The position numbers were made by a program, and so were the translations under genes. From Pelagihabitans sp963760375 (GTDB lineage Bacteria > Bacteroidota > Bacteroidia > Flavobacteriales > Flavobacteriaceae), in the NCBI GenBank assembly GCA_963760375.1, contig CAVXCS010000005.1:806001-870000 (forward strand): a stretch of DNA of 64,000 nt, in the 5' to 3' direction. Positions 18,071 to 27,200 of this stretch are shown one piece after another. The notes below the pieces were generated by a model. It was not told where the DNA came from. It searched no databases and saw only the letters and a list, made by a program, of their open reading frames with translations. How positions within the stretch are numbered: the first letter of the stretch is position 1; each line of letters opens with the position of its first letter.

Positions 18071-18103
18071 TTCAAAAACAAGGCCTGGATTACGCCAGGC
18101 CTT
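18071..18103 (-). terminator. rho-independent terminator after the exported unknown protein
   Basis: AAGGCCTGG (18080-18088), a six-base loop and CCAGGCCTT (18095-18103) form a perfect 9-bp stem. On the minus strand it is followed by a T-rich tract (18071-18079). It lies about 40 bp beyond the stop of the gene ending at 18141. Confidence 0.8.
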
Positions 18104-18140
18104 GCCTTCATTGGTTAATTATGGTGGTTGGCCATGTTCC

Positions 18141-18905
18141 CTATTGTCTGGTAGCGGCTATGATTTCAGGTCCGAGACCGCTGAGATCGCCCCTGAAGTC
18201 CCACAGTTCGGTTTGCACTCCCTTGGTAGTCGATTGTACCGCTTCCATAAATAAGGCATAACTTCCAGCGCCGTGCACTTCTTCGTAGTCTTTCATAAAG
18301 GTATCGTCACGTCCCATCCACGACATGCTATCAAAGAAATCGACATAGGAGAAATCGCGGCCATCTTTATCACTGGGCATTTCGTTGGTGTACATCCCAA
18401 AGGTTTGTTCGGGGTGTTTGGTCTTCATCACCTTGCTCACCTTTTCGATAATGCCAAAAAATTCCATTTCCTTAAAAGGTGCGATATCGATCATCATCAC
18501 GCTCAAATGTTTCAGATTGAAATCGTTGGAAAAATTCGACAGGGCAGCATGGAATTTCCAGTAGGATTGATCCCCTTCTGCCATAGCGTAGGCCAACACG
18601 TTCTTGGTCCAATCTTCATTGTGCCCTTCCAAGGCGGGCCGGCCGTCGAAGGCGCTCCAGGGCAATGGCCCCATCACCCACATGTACTTGCCGACATTGG
18701 GCCCACTGGAAATGCCATAGACGCGGGCCCCATAGATGCCCTCGGCATGGTATTTTTTGTTATGGGCCGCCATTCCCGCCTCGAGCTGGGTTATTTTGTC
18801 GGGTTGGGCGGTGATCATGCCATTTTCGATGACGGCATAGGGCGTTGTGGCCTGGGAAGCCACCAAAAAAGGGAATAACAACAAAGAGTACAGTAATTTT
18901 TTCAT
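18141..18905 (-). CDS. exported protein of unknown function
   Basis: A 254-residue protein with a clear signal peptide (MKKLLYSLLLFPFLVASQA). The mature part is a compact globular protein without membrane segments or Cys. Its first half contains HNKKYHAEGIYGARVYGI and KYMWVMGPLPW; its second half contains HLSVMMIDIAPFKEMEFF and SYVDFFDSMSW. The two halves have a similar strand-helix rhythm, suggesting a duplicated ferredoxin-like (dimeric alpha/beta barrel) fold, but that is only an impression. I cannot name a family. It follows the O-methyltransferase gene by 25 bp on the same strand and ends the transcript at the hairpin 18071-18103, so the two are probably co-expressed. Confidence 0.75.
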   Translation of the reverse strand: MKKLLYSLLLFPFLVASQATTPYAVIENGMITAQPDKITQLEAGMAAHNKKYHAEGIYGARVYGISSGPNVGKYMWVMGPLPWSAFDGRPALEGHNEDWTKNVLAYAMAEGDQSYWKFHAALSNFSNDFNLKHLSVMMIDIAPFKEMEFFGIIEKVSKVMKTKHPEQTFGMYTNEMPSDKDGRDFSYVDFFDSMSWMGRDDTFMKDYEEVHGAGSYALFMEAVQSTTKGVQTELWDFRGDLSGLGPEIIAATRQ

Positions 18906-18930
18906 TGGATTTTGAATTTAATGGTTTCTG

Positions 18931-19968
18931 TTATTTATAAGCGATGGCCGCACTGGTAGGTCCGGTCAATGGCATCAAAGCCGTTTTTGAAAAACCGGTT
19001 TCCAGGGCCATTTCATCGAAATCAGCCGCGGAAAAATCATAACCTTCGGGCGTCTCGATCAACATGTTCAGCGACATCAAAAGGCCAAAGGCATTTTTGG
19101 AACGGTTATCATCGATAATGTTTTCAATGGCTACGAATGCCCCGCCCTTGGGGAGGGCTTCATATGCTTTTTTGAACAACATTTTTTTGTCGGCCTTGCC
19201 CCAGTCGTGCAGGATCATGCCCATGGTGATCACGTCGGCTTTGGGCAGACTGTCCTTAAAAAAATCCCCGGATCGTATGGCTACCCTATCGCTGAGCCCC
19301 ATATCTTCAATGATTTTTTTTGCGACCGGTGCAATGGGGGGCAGATCGAAGGAAATACACTTCATGTGCGGGTTGTTCATGGCCACTTGGGCCGATAAAT
19401 AACCGCCGGATCCGCCTACGTCGCAATGGGTGCCATATTTGCCAAAATCAAATTGATGGGCGAAGGCTATAAAATTTCCCATTTGAATGCCCGCCATAGC
19501 CTTTACGAACTCCCTGAGTTTTTCTTCACTGGCATAAATTTCCTCAAAAAGAGGCTTAGATCCTGTTTTGGACTCATTTTGGGGCAGTCCGGTCTTGAGC
19601 CCTTCCTCCAGATCGTTCCAGAAAGGATACAAACGGTTATTGGCCATCTCAAGAATGCCGCCTACGTAGGTAGGTTTGTTTTTATCGAGAAACAGGTCGG
19701 TATCCTTCGCATTGCGGTATTTCGCTGTTTCCTTGATTCCTGTTCTTGTCAGAAATCCCAAGGCCACAAGGCTATCGAGAAAGTCGTAAAGCCCCCTCTG
19801 ATGCAGTCCAAGTTTGCCCTTGATGGCATTGCCGGATAATTCGCCCTTTGCCAAAAGGGTAAAAAGTCCCATATGGGTGGCGGTGAGCAAAGTTTTTGAT
19901 GCCCAAAACCCCATGCCGATTTGAATGATTTTGGAGGGGTCTACCTTAATTTCAGAAGTCGTTTTCAT
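18931..19968 (-). CDS. SAM-dependent O-methyltransferase (COMT-like)
   Basis: A 345-residue protein with the two-part layout of small-molecule O-methyltransferases. An N-terminal winged-helix dimerisation domain (about residues 12-95, with GLYDFLDSLVALGFL) is followed by a Rossmann SAM-binding domain. Motif I is DVGGSGGYLSAQ (about 183-194), then SFDLPP, a DFF acidic motif, and the catalytic base region MILHDWGKADK with His254. This predicts methylation of a hydroxyl on an aromatic or polyketide-like substrate; the substrate is not predictable. The acceptor pocket differs from plant enzymes. It lies upstream of the exported unknown gene (25 bp) and 123 bp after a SnoaL-like lipoprotein gene, in a run of four minus-strand genes. 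Confidence 0.85.
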   Translation of the reverse strand: MKTTSEIKVDPSKIIQIGMGFWASKTLLTATHMGLFTLLAKGELSGNAIKGKLGLHQRGLYDFLDSLVALGFLTRTGIKETAKYRNAKDTDLFLDKNKPTYVGGILEMANNRLYPFWNDLEEGLKTGLPQNESKTGSKPLFEEIYASEEKLREFVKAMAGIQMGNFIAFAHQFDFGKYGTHCDVGGSGGYLSAQVAMNNPHMKCISFDLPPIAPVAKKIIEDMGLSDRVAIRSGDFFKDSLPKADVITMGMILHDWGKADKKMLFKKAYEALPKGGAFVAIENIIDDNRSKNAFGLLMSLNMLIETPEGYDFSAADFDEMALETGFSKTALMPLTGPTSAAIAYK

Positions 19969-20091
19969 GATAATGGTTTTTTGCTTTTAGTCTTCGTATT
20001 AAAAAAACCCGACCGTTCGCCATCGCATTTCTTTCCCCCCGAAAATAATCGTCGAAAGCAAGCCGGCCAGGTTGTTTTAAGCTGATTTAAT

Positions 20092-20601
20092 TTATTCGGG
20101 CTCAGGCATATTTTTACTGGCCTCGATTTCCTGCATCATGGCCATAAAGCCCGATAGATCGTAATAGGCATGCTCCTTTACGATTTTATCCCCAACAAAT
20201 TGGAAGGTCGTATGCACGGGGACGATGAGTTCCTTTCCATTGTCAGCTAGGGTACCTTTCCAGGTGACCCAAGAATTCACCCATTTTTCGCCATCATCGT
20301 CGATGACCATTTCATAGAATTGGTCATCCCCGCCCAGGTTATAACTAGAAGCCGCTTCCAGATTGGCTTTCAGGCCTTCCTGCACTTCCAGGGGTGAGGC
20401 AGGGGTGAGGGTGTTGTGGTACACCTTGGCGGTATCGGCATAAACTGCTGTCCAAGCCGCCCAATTCCCATCGTTGTAATCTTTTACGTGTGCCTTGATC
20501 AAATCGATTTCAGGCGAGGCCGACGCATAGCGTTCGGGACCTTTTGGCTGACAGGCGATGAAAAGCACTGATGCGAAAAATAAGAATGCGATTTTTTTCA
20601 T
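20092..20601 (-). CDS. SnoaL/NTF2-like lipoprotein
   Basis: A 169-residue lipoprotein: signal peptide with lipobox LFIAC (Cys17), then an NTF2-like domain. The typical first helix and turn (EIDLIKAHVKDYNDGNWAAW, then VYADTAKVYHN), the sheet strands EKWVNSWVTWKG and HTTFQFVGDKIVKEHAYYD are present. The family contains enzymes (ester cyclases, steroid isomerases) and binding proteins, so activity cannot be told. It is similar in plan to the next gene upstream (20743-21282), both ending in a KEHAYYDL/KEDAYYDL strand, so the two are probably paralogues. Confidence 0.8.
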   Translation of the reverse strand: MKKIAFLFFASVLFIACQPKGPERYASASPEIDLIKAHVKDYNDGNWAAWTAVYADTAKVYHNTLTPASPLEVQEGLKANLEAASSYNLGGDDQFYEMVIDDDGEKWVNSWVTWKGTLADNGKELIVPVHTTFQFVGDKIVKEHAYYDLSGFMAMMQEIEASKNMPEPE

Positions 20602-20742
20602 GATTATGGTTGTTTTAGTTGTTTGAATATTAAAGTCTTTTGAGCCCCTTTATAAAGCAAAATGTTTTTACTTGATTTTATAGTTCATAAACCACTTGAA
20701 TTATAGCGGTTTTGGTGCTTGCATCACGAGTATATTTTTTAT

Positions 20743-21282
20743 TCATTCCATTATGGGAGGCGTCAGGGTATATCCCCAGCCTTCGACCATTCCCAACAGA
20801 TCATAATAGGCATCCTCCTTGATTATTTTTCCATCTTCATTAAAAGTGAGTACGGTAAATCCAGTCGTTCTAATTTTTTTCCCGGTTGGTGGGGTTTCTC
20901 CGAAGTTTCCAGTATTCGTCCCCGCACAGGTCCAAGAGGTATATGATTTTCCGTCCTTCACCACCAATTGGTCCAAGGTGAGCTTTAGGTCTGGGATGGC
21001 GGTATGCCAATACTGCATGACCCGTCCGATCTCGGTTTGGTCAGAGGAAGTGATTTCCCCATTGGCCTTACGAACGAAGTCGTTGATGGTGATCGTTCGC
21101 ATTAAAGCCATATCATTCTCGTCCCAAGCTTTCATATAATTTTCGCTCGCTGCGATCATCGACTGTTCCAAAACATGTTCCGCAACATCGGTCCTAATGC
21201 TCTGACCCTCCTGTTTCCCTTTACAGGAGTTCAATAAAAATAACAGGGGGCAGATCACGATCAATAATAATCTCATCATCAT
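20743..21282 (-). CDS. SnoaL-like lipoprotein (ester cyclase-like)
   Basis: A 179-residue lipoprotein (signal peptide to LLNSC, then Cys-Lys-Gly). The NTF2-like domain has NYMKAWDENDMALM, the strand and loop HTAIPDLKLTLDQLVVKDGK, and TGKKIRTTGFTVLTFNEDGKIIKEDAYYD, a pattern typical of the SnoaL/ester-cyclase branch (PDLxxT...TGKxxxxxG...F...GKI). Function is unknown beyond family. Three consecutive ATG codons at the 5' end make the start uncertain by up to two residues. It is divergent from the histidine kinase gene at 21483, with about 200 bp between. Confidence 0.82.
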   Translation of the reverse strand: MMMRLLLIVICPLLFLLNSCKGKQEGQSIRTDVAEHVLEQSMIAASENYMKAWDENDMALMRTITINDFVRKANGEITSSDQTEIGRVMQYWHTAIPDLKLTLDQLVVKDGKSYTSWTCAGTNTGNFGETPPTGKKIRTTGFTVLTFNEDGKIIKEDAYYDLLGMVEGWGYTLTPPIME

Positions 21283-21482
21283 GGGTTTTATACCAAGCCA
21301 TCAACGAAAACTTTCAATTCAAGCGTAAAGAATCTTCTTTTTAAGCAAACCTGAAAACCGATTGGGACGAAAACAGGGGATTTCTGTCCGAAGGGGGCTA
21401 TTTATTTATCGAACTGATTTTATCAATAAAGTTGTATATTTAACTTCACTCATTTTCCCCCAGGTGAGAACCCAAGCAAGAA

Positions 21483-23444
21483 ATGAGGCACTTTTGGATT
21501 ACACTGATTTGGTTTTTTGCTTTTCTTCTTTGGAACAGCAGTCTTGTTTTTGCCCAAATCATAGATTTATCCCAATCAAAACCTTACAAAAAGGTTTTTG
21601 TGGATACCGATAATTTCGGTGCCTCTTATTTGGATTCGCTTGAAAGTGCCTACCCCAGAATTGCTGTCGATACCATTCGTTTTTCCATCCTCAATGACCT
21701 GGCCTACTACTGGCATACCAGAAATTTGGTCAAGGCCATGGCGTTTGCCCAAGAGGCTTTGGCCCAAGCCAGGGAATGTAAAAACGAACTATGGGAAGGT
21801 CGATTGCAGATTACCGAAGCCGCGATTCTGTTGCGGATGGAAAAGTTGGAAAAGGCGGAGCAGGTTTTGGAATCTGCAAAAGGGAAAGTAAACAAAAGCG
21901 ATCTCCCGTTTTTGAACACGCAGTTGGGATACATTTACGAACGGCAGGGACAGTTGGATAAAGCTGCTGATTTTGCCTTGGTTTCCCTGCAGTTGGGAAC
22001 CCAATTGAAGGATAAAAAAGCCATTGCGATGGCTTACAGCGATTTGAGCAACCTTTTCTGGAAACAATCCAAGCTGGATGCCGGCTTGGAATACGGCTTG
22101 AAGTCGCTCGAAATATTCGAAGCACGGGGCATCACAGATCTCGATTATGACTTTACCCTCTACGTTGTGGGCAATAATTATCTGGCCAAGGGCGACTATG
22201 CAGAGGCAAAACGCTACTATGAACACGCCTTGATCATTGGGGAACGTTATGGTTTTTATAACAACCTGAGCGATATTTACATTTCGCTGGTAGACCTATA
22301 TGCTTTTTTGGGCGAGTTCGAAAAGGCCGAGGAGGCAGGGCAAAATGCGCTTAGGTATGCGACCTTGTTGGACAATCGGTTCATGTCCATGCGTTCGTGG
22401 CTGTCGATGGGCAAATTGGAAATTATCCGGAAAGATTATGTTTCCGCCATTGAAAATTTGAAGAAAAGCATTCAGGAAGCTTCCGATGATTTTGGAGACG
22501 AATATTATTTGAGCCAGGCATATGGTGCCTTGGGTAAAGCCTATGCAGGCGTTCAAAATTACCGGGATGCTTTCCATGCCTTTTCGGCCTATGACACCTT
22601 GCAGCGCAGTATCTTTACCGCTGAGGCCGATCAGCGCATTTCACAACTTCGCACCGAATTTGATTTGGCCAGCAAAGAAGGCACCATCCAACTTCAGGAA
22701 AGCCAGATCAAAAAACAAAAAATGAGCCAGGCGTTCTTGATCATCACCGCGGTCCTGCTATCCATATCCCTGTTGCTTGCGTACAAAGCGATACAGAATA
22801 AGTTCAAGATCAATTCGTTGCTCCGCAAACAAAATGAGGAAAAGGAGTTCTTGCTGAAGGAAATCCACCATCGGGTCAAAAACAATCTGGAAGTGGTGTC
22901 GAGCCTTTTATCCCTGCAATCGGCGCAGATTCAAGACCCGAATATCCTCGACGCCATGAGGGCCAGTCAGCACAGGGTACAAAGTATGGCCATGATCCAT
23001 CAAAAGCTGTATATGGGCAAGGATTTGGCCACCGTGGAAATGAAAGACTATTTCAAGGACCTCTCAAATTACGTGCTGGATGCCTACGATGCCGATGCCC
23101 AAGTCGCAATCGATGTGGTGATGGAGCCCTTGGAGGTAGAGGTGGACGTGGCCATCCCGATCGGACTGATCGTCAATGAATTGTTGACCAATTCTTTGAA
23201 ATACGCTTTTCCGGATCAAAAGCATGGCAAAATTACGATCGGTTTGATGCAGAACGAAAACGGTCTGCAACTGGAGGTCATCGATGACGGGGTAGGCCAT
23301 AACGCATCCATGGGAAATCAAGGCACCGGTTTTGGGTCGCAACTGATCGCCCTTCTGACAAAACAATTGGACGGAAAAATGGTGCTCCATACCCATCCGG
23401 GCACTTCGGTATCCTTTCAATTCCAATACCATAAAGCCGCATGA
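21483..23444 (+). CDS. TPR-sensor histidine kinase, HisKA_2 type
   Basis: A 653-residue membrane kinase. It has a signal peptide or first membrane anchor (residues 1-25, ending SSLVFAQ), then about 350 residues of tetratricopeptide-like helices (for example GYIYERQGQLDKAADFAL and LAKGDYAEAKRYYEHALI), a transmembrane segment near 417-440 (AFLIITAVLLSISLLLAYKA), a coiled coil, and the HisKA_2 motif LLKEIHHRVKNNLEVVSSLLSL with its phosphoacceptor at His462/463. The ATPase has the N box (IVNELLTNSLKYAF), DDGVGHN and GTGFGSQL. The periplasmic TPRs probably bind a protein or peptide ligand. It overlaps the next gene by 4 bp (ATGA), so kinase and regulator are a translationally coupled pair. Confidence 0.92.
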   Translation: MRHFWITLIWFFAFLLWNSSLVFAQIIDLSQSKPYKKVFVDTDNFGASYLDSLESAYPRIAVDTIRFSILNDLAYYWHTRNLVKAMAFAQEALAQARECKNELWEGRLQITEAAILLRMEKLEKAEQVLESAKGKVNKSDLPFLNTQLGYIYERQGQLDKAADFALVSLQLGTQLKDKKAIAMAYSDLSNLFWKQSKLDAGLEYGLKSLEIFEARGITDLDYDFTLYVVGNNYLAKGDYAEAKRYYEHALIIGERYGFYNNLSDIYISLVDLYAFLGEFEKAEEAGQNALRYATLLDNRFMSMRSWLSMGKLEIIRKDYVSAIENLKKSIQEASDDFGDEYYLSQAYGALGKAYAGVQNYRDAFHAFSAYDTLQRSIFTAEADQRISQLRTEFDLASKEGTIQLQESQIKKQKMSQAFLIITAVLLSISLLLAYKAIQNKFKINSLLRKQNEEKEFLLKEIHHRVKNNLEVVSSLLSLQSAQIQDPNILDAMRASQHRVQSMAMIHQKLYMGKDLATVEMKDYFKDLSNYVLDAYDADAQVAIDVVMEPLEVEVDVAIPIGLIVNELLTNSLKYAFPDQKHGKITIGLMQNENGLQLEVIDDGVGHNASMGNQGTGFGSQLIALLTKQLDGKMVLHTHPGTSVSFQFQYHKAA

Positions 23445-24175
23445 TGAAAAATGGAACAGCCCGTATATTGATCGTGGAGGATGATATGATCATCGCGGCC
23501 AACATATCGCTCCAGCTCACCAATTTGGGCTATGAGGTAACAGGTATTGAATCGCGGGGGGAAGAGGCCGTACAGCACGCCAAAACGAATGCGCCCGACC
23601 TATTGCTCCTCGATGTGAACCTCAAAGGGAAGATGAACGGTTTCGATACCGCAAAAGCCATCCAAAATTTCAAGGACATCCCCATTATCTACCTTACGGC
23701 CAATAACGACGAGGCCTCCTTTGCGTTGGCGAAGGAAACGCGCCCATGGGCCTTTATCACCAAGCCTTTCAACAAATTGAACCTGCAGCGGACCATCGAA
23801 TTGGTGGTGGCCCAAATCGAGGAAAAAATGGCTGGCCGACTTGCAGATCAAATGGAGGTGATGGAAGATCGCATTTTTGTCAGGCATAACGGCAAAATGG
23901 AAAAGATTTTACTGGTGGATATATTATATGTGGAAGCGGATCGCAATTATTGCAAAATCGTGACCGAGGCGAACAGCCACCTGATTACCAGCACGCTCAA
24001 GACCATGGAGGAAAAACTCCCCAAATCGAAATTTGTAAGGGTGCACCGCTCTTATTTGGTAAACTTATCTAAATTGGATGTGGTCGCGGAACACCATATC
24101 GAAATCAAACGCAAGGTCATTCCACTGAGCAAATCGCATAAAGTACAGCTGCTGGGCAGAATTCATACCATTTAG
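23441..24175 (+). CDS. LytTR-type response regulator
   Basis: A 244-residue regulator: receiver domain at residues 7-125 (acidic pocket VEDD, phosphoacceptor Asp58 in LLLLDVNLKG, Thr in IYLTANND, Lys in FITKPFNK), then a LytTR DNA-binding domain at about 145-243 (ILYVEADRNYCKIVT, LPKSKFVRVHRSYLVNLSKLD). It is partner of the kinase whose stop codon overlaps its start. LytTR regulators bind paired direct repeats upstream of target promoters. The second ATG (23444) could also serve. Confidence 0.93.
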   Translation: MMKNGTARILIVEDDMIIAANISLQLTNLGYEVTGIESRGEEAVQHAKTNAPDLLLLDVNLKGKMNGFDTAKAIQNFKDIPIIYLTANNDEASFALAKETRPWAFITKPFNKLNLQRTIELVVAQIEEKMAGRLADQMEVMEDRIFVRHNGKMEKILLVDILYVEADRNYCKIVTEANSHLITSTLKTMEEKLPKSKFVRVHRSYLVNLSKLDVVAEHHIEIKRKVIPLSKSHKVQLLGRIHTI

Positions 24176-24186
24176 CCTGTTGATCG

Positions 24187-24209
24187 AAAAGGGTTATGAC
24201 CCTTTTTTT
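24187..24209. terminator. shared terminator between the regulator and helicase genes
   Basis: AAAAGGG (24187-24193), loop TTATGA, then CCC followed by seven T. It stands 12 bp after the stop of the plus-strand regulator. The loop contains the stop codon of the convergent helicase gene (24194-24196), so the two genes share the site. The stem is short and A/T-rich in its lower half. Confidence 0.65.
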
Positions 24210-25519
24210 CCGGAAAAGCCCTGCCGGGTACCCCCGAATTTTCTTCTGCTGTTGTTGCCGCCCTTGTAGTTCGAACTGCTGCCGGAACGGTTTTGGTTCT
24301 GCGAAGGATTGGCTTTCCTAGATTTGTTTCTGTTGTTCGAACTTTGTGGCCTGCGTTCGGTTTCCACTTCTTCTTCGGTACCGTCATCCATAAACTGATG
24401 TTCTGGCAAACGGGGCACCTGCTGTTTGATCAGCTTTTCGATATCGGATAAATAAGGCCTTTCTTCCTTGTCACAGAACGACACGGCAATGCCGCTGGCA
24501 CTCGCGCGCCCGGTCCTGCCAATCCGATGGACATAGGTCTCTGCGACATTGGGAAGGTCGTAATTGACCACCAACGACAATTCCTCCACATCGATGCCCC
24601 TTGCCGCGATATCGGTAGCGACGAGCACCTTCAACTTTCCGTCCTTGAAATCGCCTAGGGCTTTTTGCCTTGCTGTCTGTGATTTGTTCCCATGGATGGC
24701 CGCCGAACGGATATCTGCCCGATCGAGCACCTTCACTATTTTATTGGCGCCATGTTTGGTCCTTGAAAAGACCAAAACCGAATCGGTGGGATTTTCCCCG
24801 AGCATATGGACCAAGAGTTTGGGCTTGTTCTTCTTGCTGACAAAATAAACCCCCTGTTCCACTTTTTCGGCGGTGGTCTGTTCGGGCTTTACGGTGACCT
24901 GCTCAAAATCGCCAAGGATTTTTCTTGACAGCTCCACGATATCCTTGGGCATGGTGGCCGAGAAGAAGAGCGATTGCCGTTTTGGTGGAAGTTTGGCAAT
25001 AATTTTTTTGATGTCGTGGATAAAGCCCATGTCGAGCATCTGATCCGCTTCATCCAAGACCGCGAATTCGACGTCCCTTAAAGAAATAAAACCCTGGTTC
25101 ATCAGGTCCAGCAAACGGCCGGGTGTGGCAATGAGGATTTCCACGCCCCTTTGAAGGGCCTGGGTTTGTTTGCCCTGCTTCACACCACCAAAGACTACGG
25201 TATTGCGAAGTCCAGTGTGTTGACCGTACACCTTAAAGCTTTCCCCGATCTGTATGGCCAGTTCACGGGTAGGGGTAACGATCAATACCTTGATGCCCTT
25301 GCCCAATTGCTGTTTGGTTTTGGCCAAATATAGTTGCTGTAGAATGGGGATGGCAAATGCCGCTGTTTTTCCGGTACCGGTTTGGGCGACGCCCAAAAGG
25401 TCTTTGCCCTTGAGCAAAATGGGAATGGCCTGACTTTGAATGGGTGTGGGAACGGTATAGCCTTCTGATTGCAGTGCTTTCAGGAGAGGTTCAATGATGC
25501 CTAAGTCTTTGAATGTCAT
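24194..25519 (-). CDS. DEAD-box ATP-dependent RNA helicase (RhlE-like)
   Basis: A 441-residue helicase starting MTFKDLGIIEPLLKALQSEGY, the usual Q-motif start (a longer frame to 25606 adds 29 residues that do not look conserved). Motifs in order: Q (PTPIQSQAIP), I (AQTGTGKT), Ia (PTRELA), Ib (TPGRLLD), II (DEAD), III (SAT), IV (VLVFSRT), V (ATDIAARGID), VI (HRIGRTGR). The C-terminal 70 residues are a basic, Asn/Ser/Arg/Gly-rich disordered tail (RPQSSNNRNKSRKAN), which commonly gives RNA affinity. It should act in ribosome assembly or RNA turnover, especially in the cold. An exact -7 promoter match lies 20 bp upstream. Confidence 0.93.
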   Translation of the reverse strand: MTFKDLGIIEPLLKALQSEGYTVPTPIQSQAIPILLKGKDLLGVAQTGTGKTAAFAIPILQQLYLAKTKQQLGKGIKVLIVTPTRELAIQIGESFKVYGQHTGLRNTVVFGGVKQGKQTQALQRGVEILIATPGRLLDLMNQGFISLRDVEFAVLDEADQMLDMGFIHDIKKIIAKLPPKRQSLFFSATMPKDIVELSRKILGDFEQVTVKPEQTTAEKVEQGVYFVSKKNKPKLLVHMLGENPTDSVLVFSRTKHGANKIVKVLDRADIRSAAIHGNKSQTARQKALGDFKDGKLKVLVATDIAARGIDVEELSLVVNYDLPNVAETYVHRIGRTGRASASGIAVSFCDKEERPYLSDIEKLIKQQVPRLPEHQFMDDGTEEEVETERRPQSSNNRNKSRKANPSQNQNRSGSSSNYKGGNNSRRKFGGTRQGFSGKKGS

Positions 25520-25538
25520 GTTTTTGATAAATAAGCGG

Positions 25539-25546
25539 CAAAGGTA
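25539..25546 (-). promoter_or_regulatory. Bacteroidota -7 element for the helicase gene
   Basis: TACCTTTG on the minus strand matches TAnnTTTG exactly and ends about 20 nt before the helicase ATG at 25519. No clear -33 TTTG is seen. It also supports 25519, rather than 25606, as the start. Confidence 0.5.
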
Positions 25547-25615
25547 CACCGAATGTTTGGATAAAGTGATAGGGGTGTTAAAGCTGTTAAAGGAAGGAAT
25601 CCCCACCTATCGTTT

Positions 25616-27169
25616 TTAAAGTCCGACCAAGGCCGCCTCTGCACAGCGTTCCCCATCCATGGCGGCTGAGACAATGCCCCCCGCATAACCGCCCCCTTCC
25701 CCGCAGGGAAACAAACCTTTGATTTCAGGATGCTCCAAATGTTCATTTCTGGGGATGGTCACCGGGGAGGAAGTCCGCGACTCCACCCCGACCACATTGG
25801 CCTCCGCGGTATGGTAGCCCTTCATTTTCCTTCCAAATTCGGCGAAACCCGTCCGCAATCTGCTGCCGATCAAACTGGGCAGGAGCGAATGCAAGGGCGC
25901 CGATTTCAAGCCCGGCTGGTAGGAAGTGGGGTTGAGGTCTTGGGATAACCTGCCCTCGACGAAATCGGTCAATCGCTGGGCCGGCGCCACTTGGCTCCTT
26001 CCCCCTGAAGTGAAGGCCAACCGTTCGAGGTCTTTTTGGTATTCCAGGCCCTTTAGGGGTCCGTATTGTTCATATTTGGGCAAATCGACGTCCACATTGA
26101 TTTCGACCACGATACCCGAGTTGGCATACAGGTTATTGCGTTTCGATGGCGACATGCCATTCACGACGACTTCTCCGGGAGCGGTGGCAGCAGGTACTAT
26201 AAAACCGCCCGGACACATACAAAAAGAATACACCCCCCTGTTCTTTACCTGATGTACCAAACTGTAGGCGGCGGCGGGGAGGTGTTCGTTGCGTTTGCCT
26301 GGGCAATGGTATTGGATCGAATCGATGATATGCTGTGGATGTTCAACCCGAACGCCCATGGCAAACGACTTGGCCTGAAGCGCCATTTTTTTGCGATCGA
26401 GAAGGTAAAAGATGTCCCTTGCAGAATGGCCGGTGGCCAAGATCACCCTTTGTACCGACATCTCATTATTGTCGTTTAAGACAATGGATTTCAATACGTT
26501 ATCCTTAATGATTAAATCGGTTACTTTAGTGTTGAAATGCACTTCGCCCCCACATTTTATAATGGTTTCCCGAATGTTTTGAACGATTTTGGGGAGTTTG
26601 TTGGTTCCGATATGCGGATGGGCATCGACCAGGATATCCGCAGTGGCCCCATGATGGACCAAACTTTCAAAAATTTTGCGCACATCGCCCCGCTTCAGGC
26701 TTCTGGTATACAATTTACCATCGGAATAGGTGCCGGCGCCCCCTTCCCCGAAACAATAGTTGCTATCTTCGTTTACGATATGATCTTGGTTGATCGCCCG
26801 GAGGTCTCGGCGACGTTCCTGAACATTCTTGCCACGTTCCAAAACAATGGGCCTATACCCCAATTCCAGACAACGGAGCGCTGCCCACATGCCCGCGGGT
26901 CCAAACCCGATAATGTGCACCGGCTTCGCCTTGGACACCTCCCTATAATTGAATTCATAATCGGGTTGTTCCGGTAGCCCTTCCCCGATATAAACGGCCA
27001 GTTTATAGTTGAACACGATTTTGGGCTTGCGGGCATCGATCGATTTCCGGAGTATCTTTAATCTGAATTCATTTTCGGACAGCCCCAAGAGTTGGGCTGC
27101 TTTTCTTTCCAAGCTCCCTTTTTGTCCTTCGTCTTCCAACGACAAGCGCAATTGTAGGTTTCTGACCAT
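25616..27169 (-). CDS. FAD-dependent oxidoreductase (COG2509 type)
   Basis: A 517-residue protein with an N-terminal helper domain (residues 1-80, FRLKILRKSIDARKP) and a dinucleotide-binding motif HIIGFGPAGMWAALRCLELG (GxGxxG at 88-93), followed by VLERGKNVQERR, CFGEGGAGTYSDGKLYTR, VILATGHSARD and near the C-terminus GLFPCGEGGGYAGGIVSAAMDG. This layout is that of the large uncharacterised flavoprotein dehydrogenases of COG2509; the reaction is unknown. Cys residues in YSFCMCPGGF may be redox active. It is cytosolic. The AraC-family regulator ends 31 bp upstream on the same strand, and the helicase start is about 97 bp downstream. TAATTTTG at 27174-27181, an exact -7 match, sits 5 bp before the ATG and would give an almost leaderless message. 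Confidence 0.88.
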   Translation of the reverse strand: MVRNLQLRLSLEDEGQKGSLERKAAQLLGLSENEFRLKILRKSIDARKPKIVFNYKLAVYIGEGLPEQPDYEFNYREVSKAKPVHIIGFGPAGMWAALRCLELGYRPIVLERGKNVQERRRDLRAINQDHIVNEDSNYCFGEGGAGTYSDGKLYTRSLKRGDVRKIFESLVHHGATADILVDAHPHIGTNKLPKIVQNIRETIIKCGGEVHFNTKVTDLIIKDNVLKSIVLNDNNEMSVQRVILATGHSARDIFYLLDRKKMALQAKSFAMGVRVEHPQHIIDSIQYHCPGKRNEHLPAAAYSLVHQVKNRGVYSFCMCPGGFIVPAATAPGEVVVNGMSPSKRNNLYANSGIVVEINVDVDLPKYEQYGPLKGLEYQKDLERLAFTSGGRSQVAPAQRLTDFVEGRLSQDLNPTSYQPGLKSAPLHSLLPSLIGSRLRTGFAEFGRKMKGYHTAEANVVGVESRTSSPVTIPRNEHLEHPEIKGLFPCGEGGGYAGGIVSAAMDGERCAEAALVGL

Positions 27170-27200
27170 CTTGCAAAATTACGGCAATTGGATCAATATA

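Noticed and set aside
25520..25606. N-terminal 29-residue extension of the helicase
   Set aside because: It would include the promoter element at 25539-25546 and precedes the normal Q-motif start of RhlE-type helicases.
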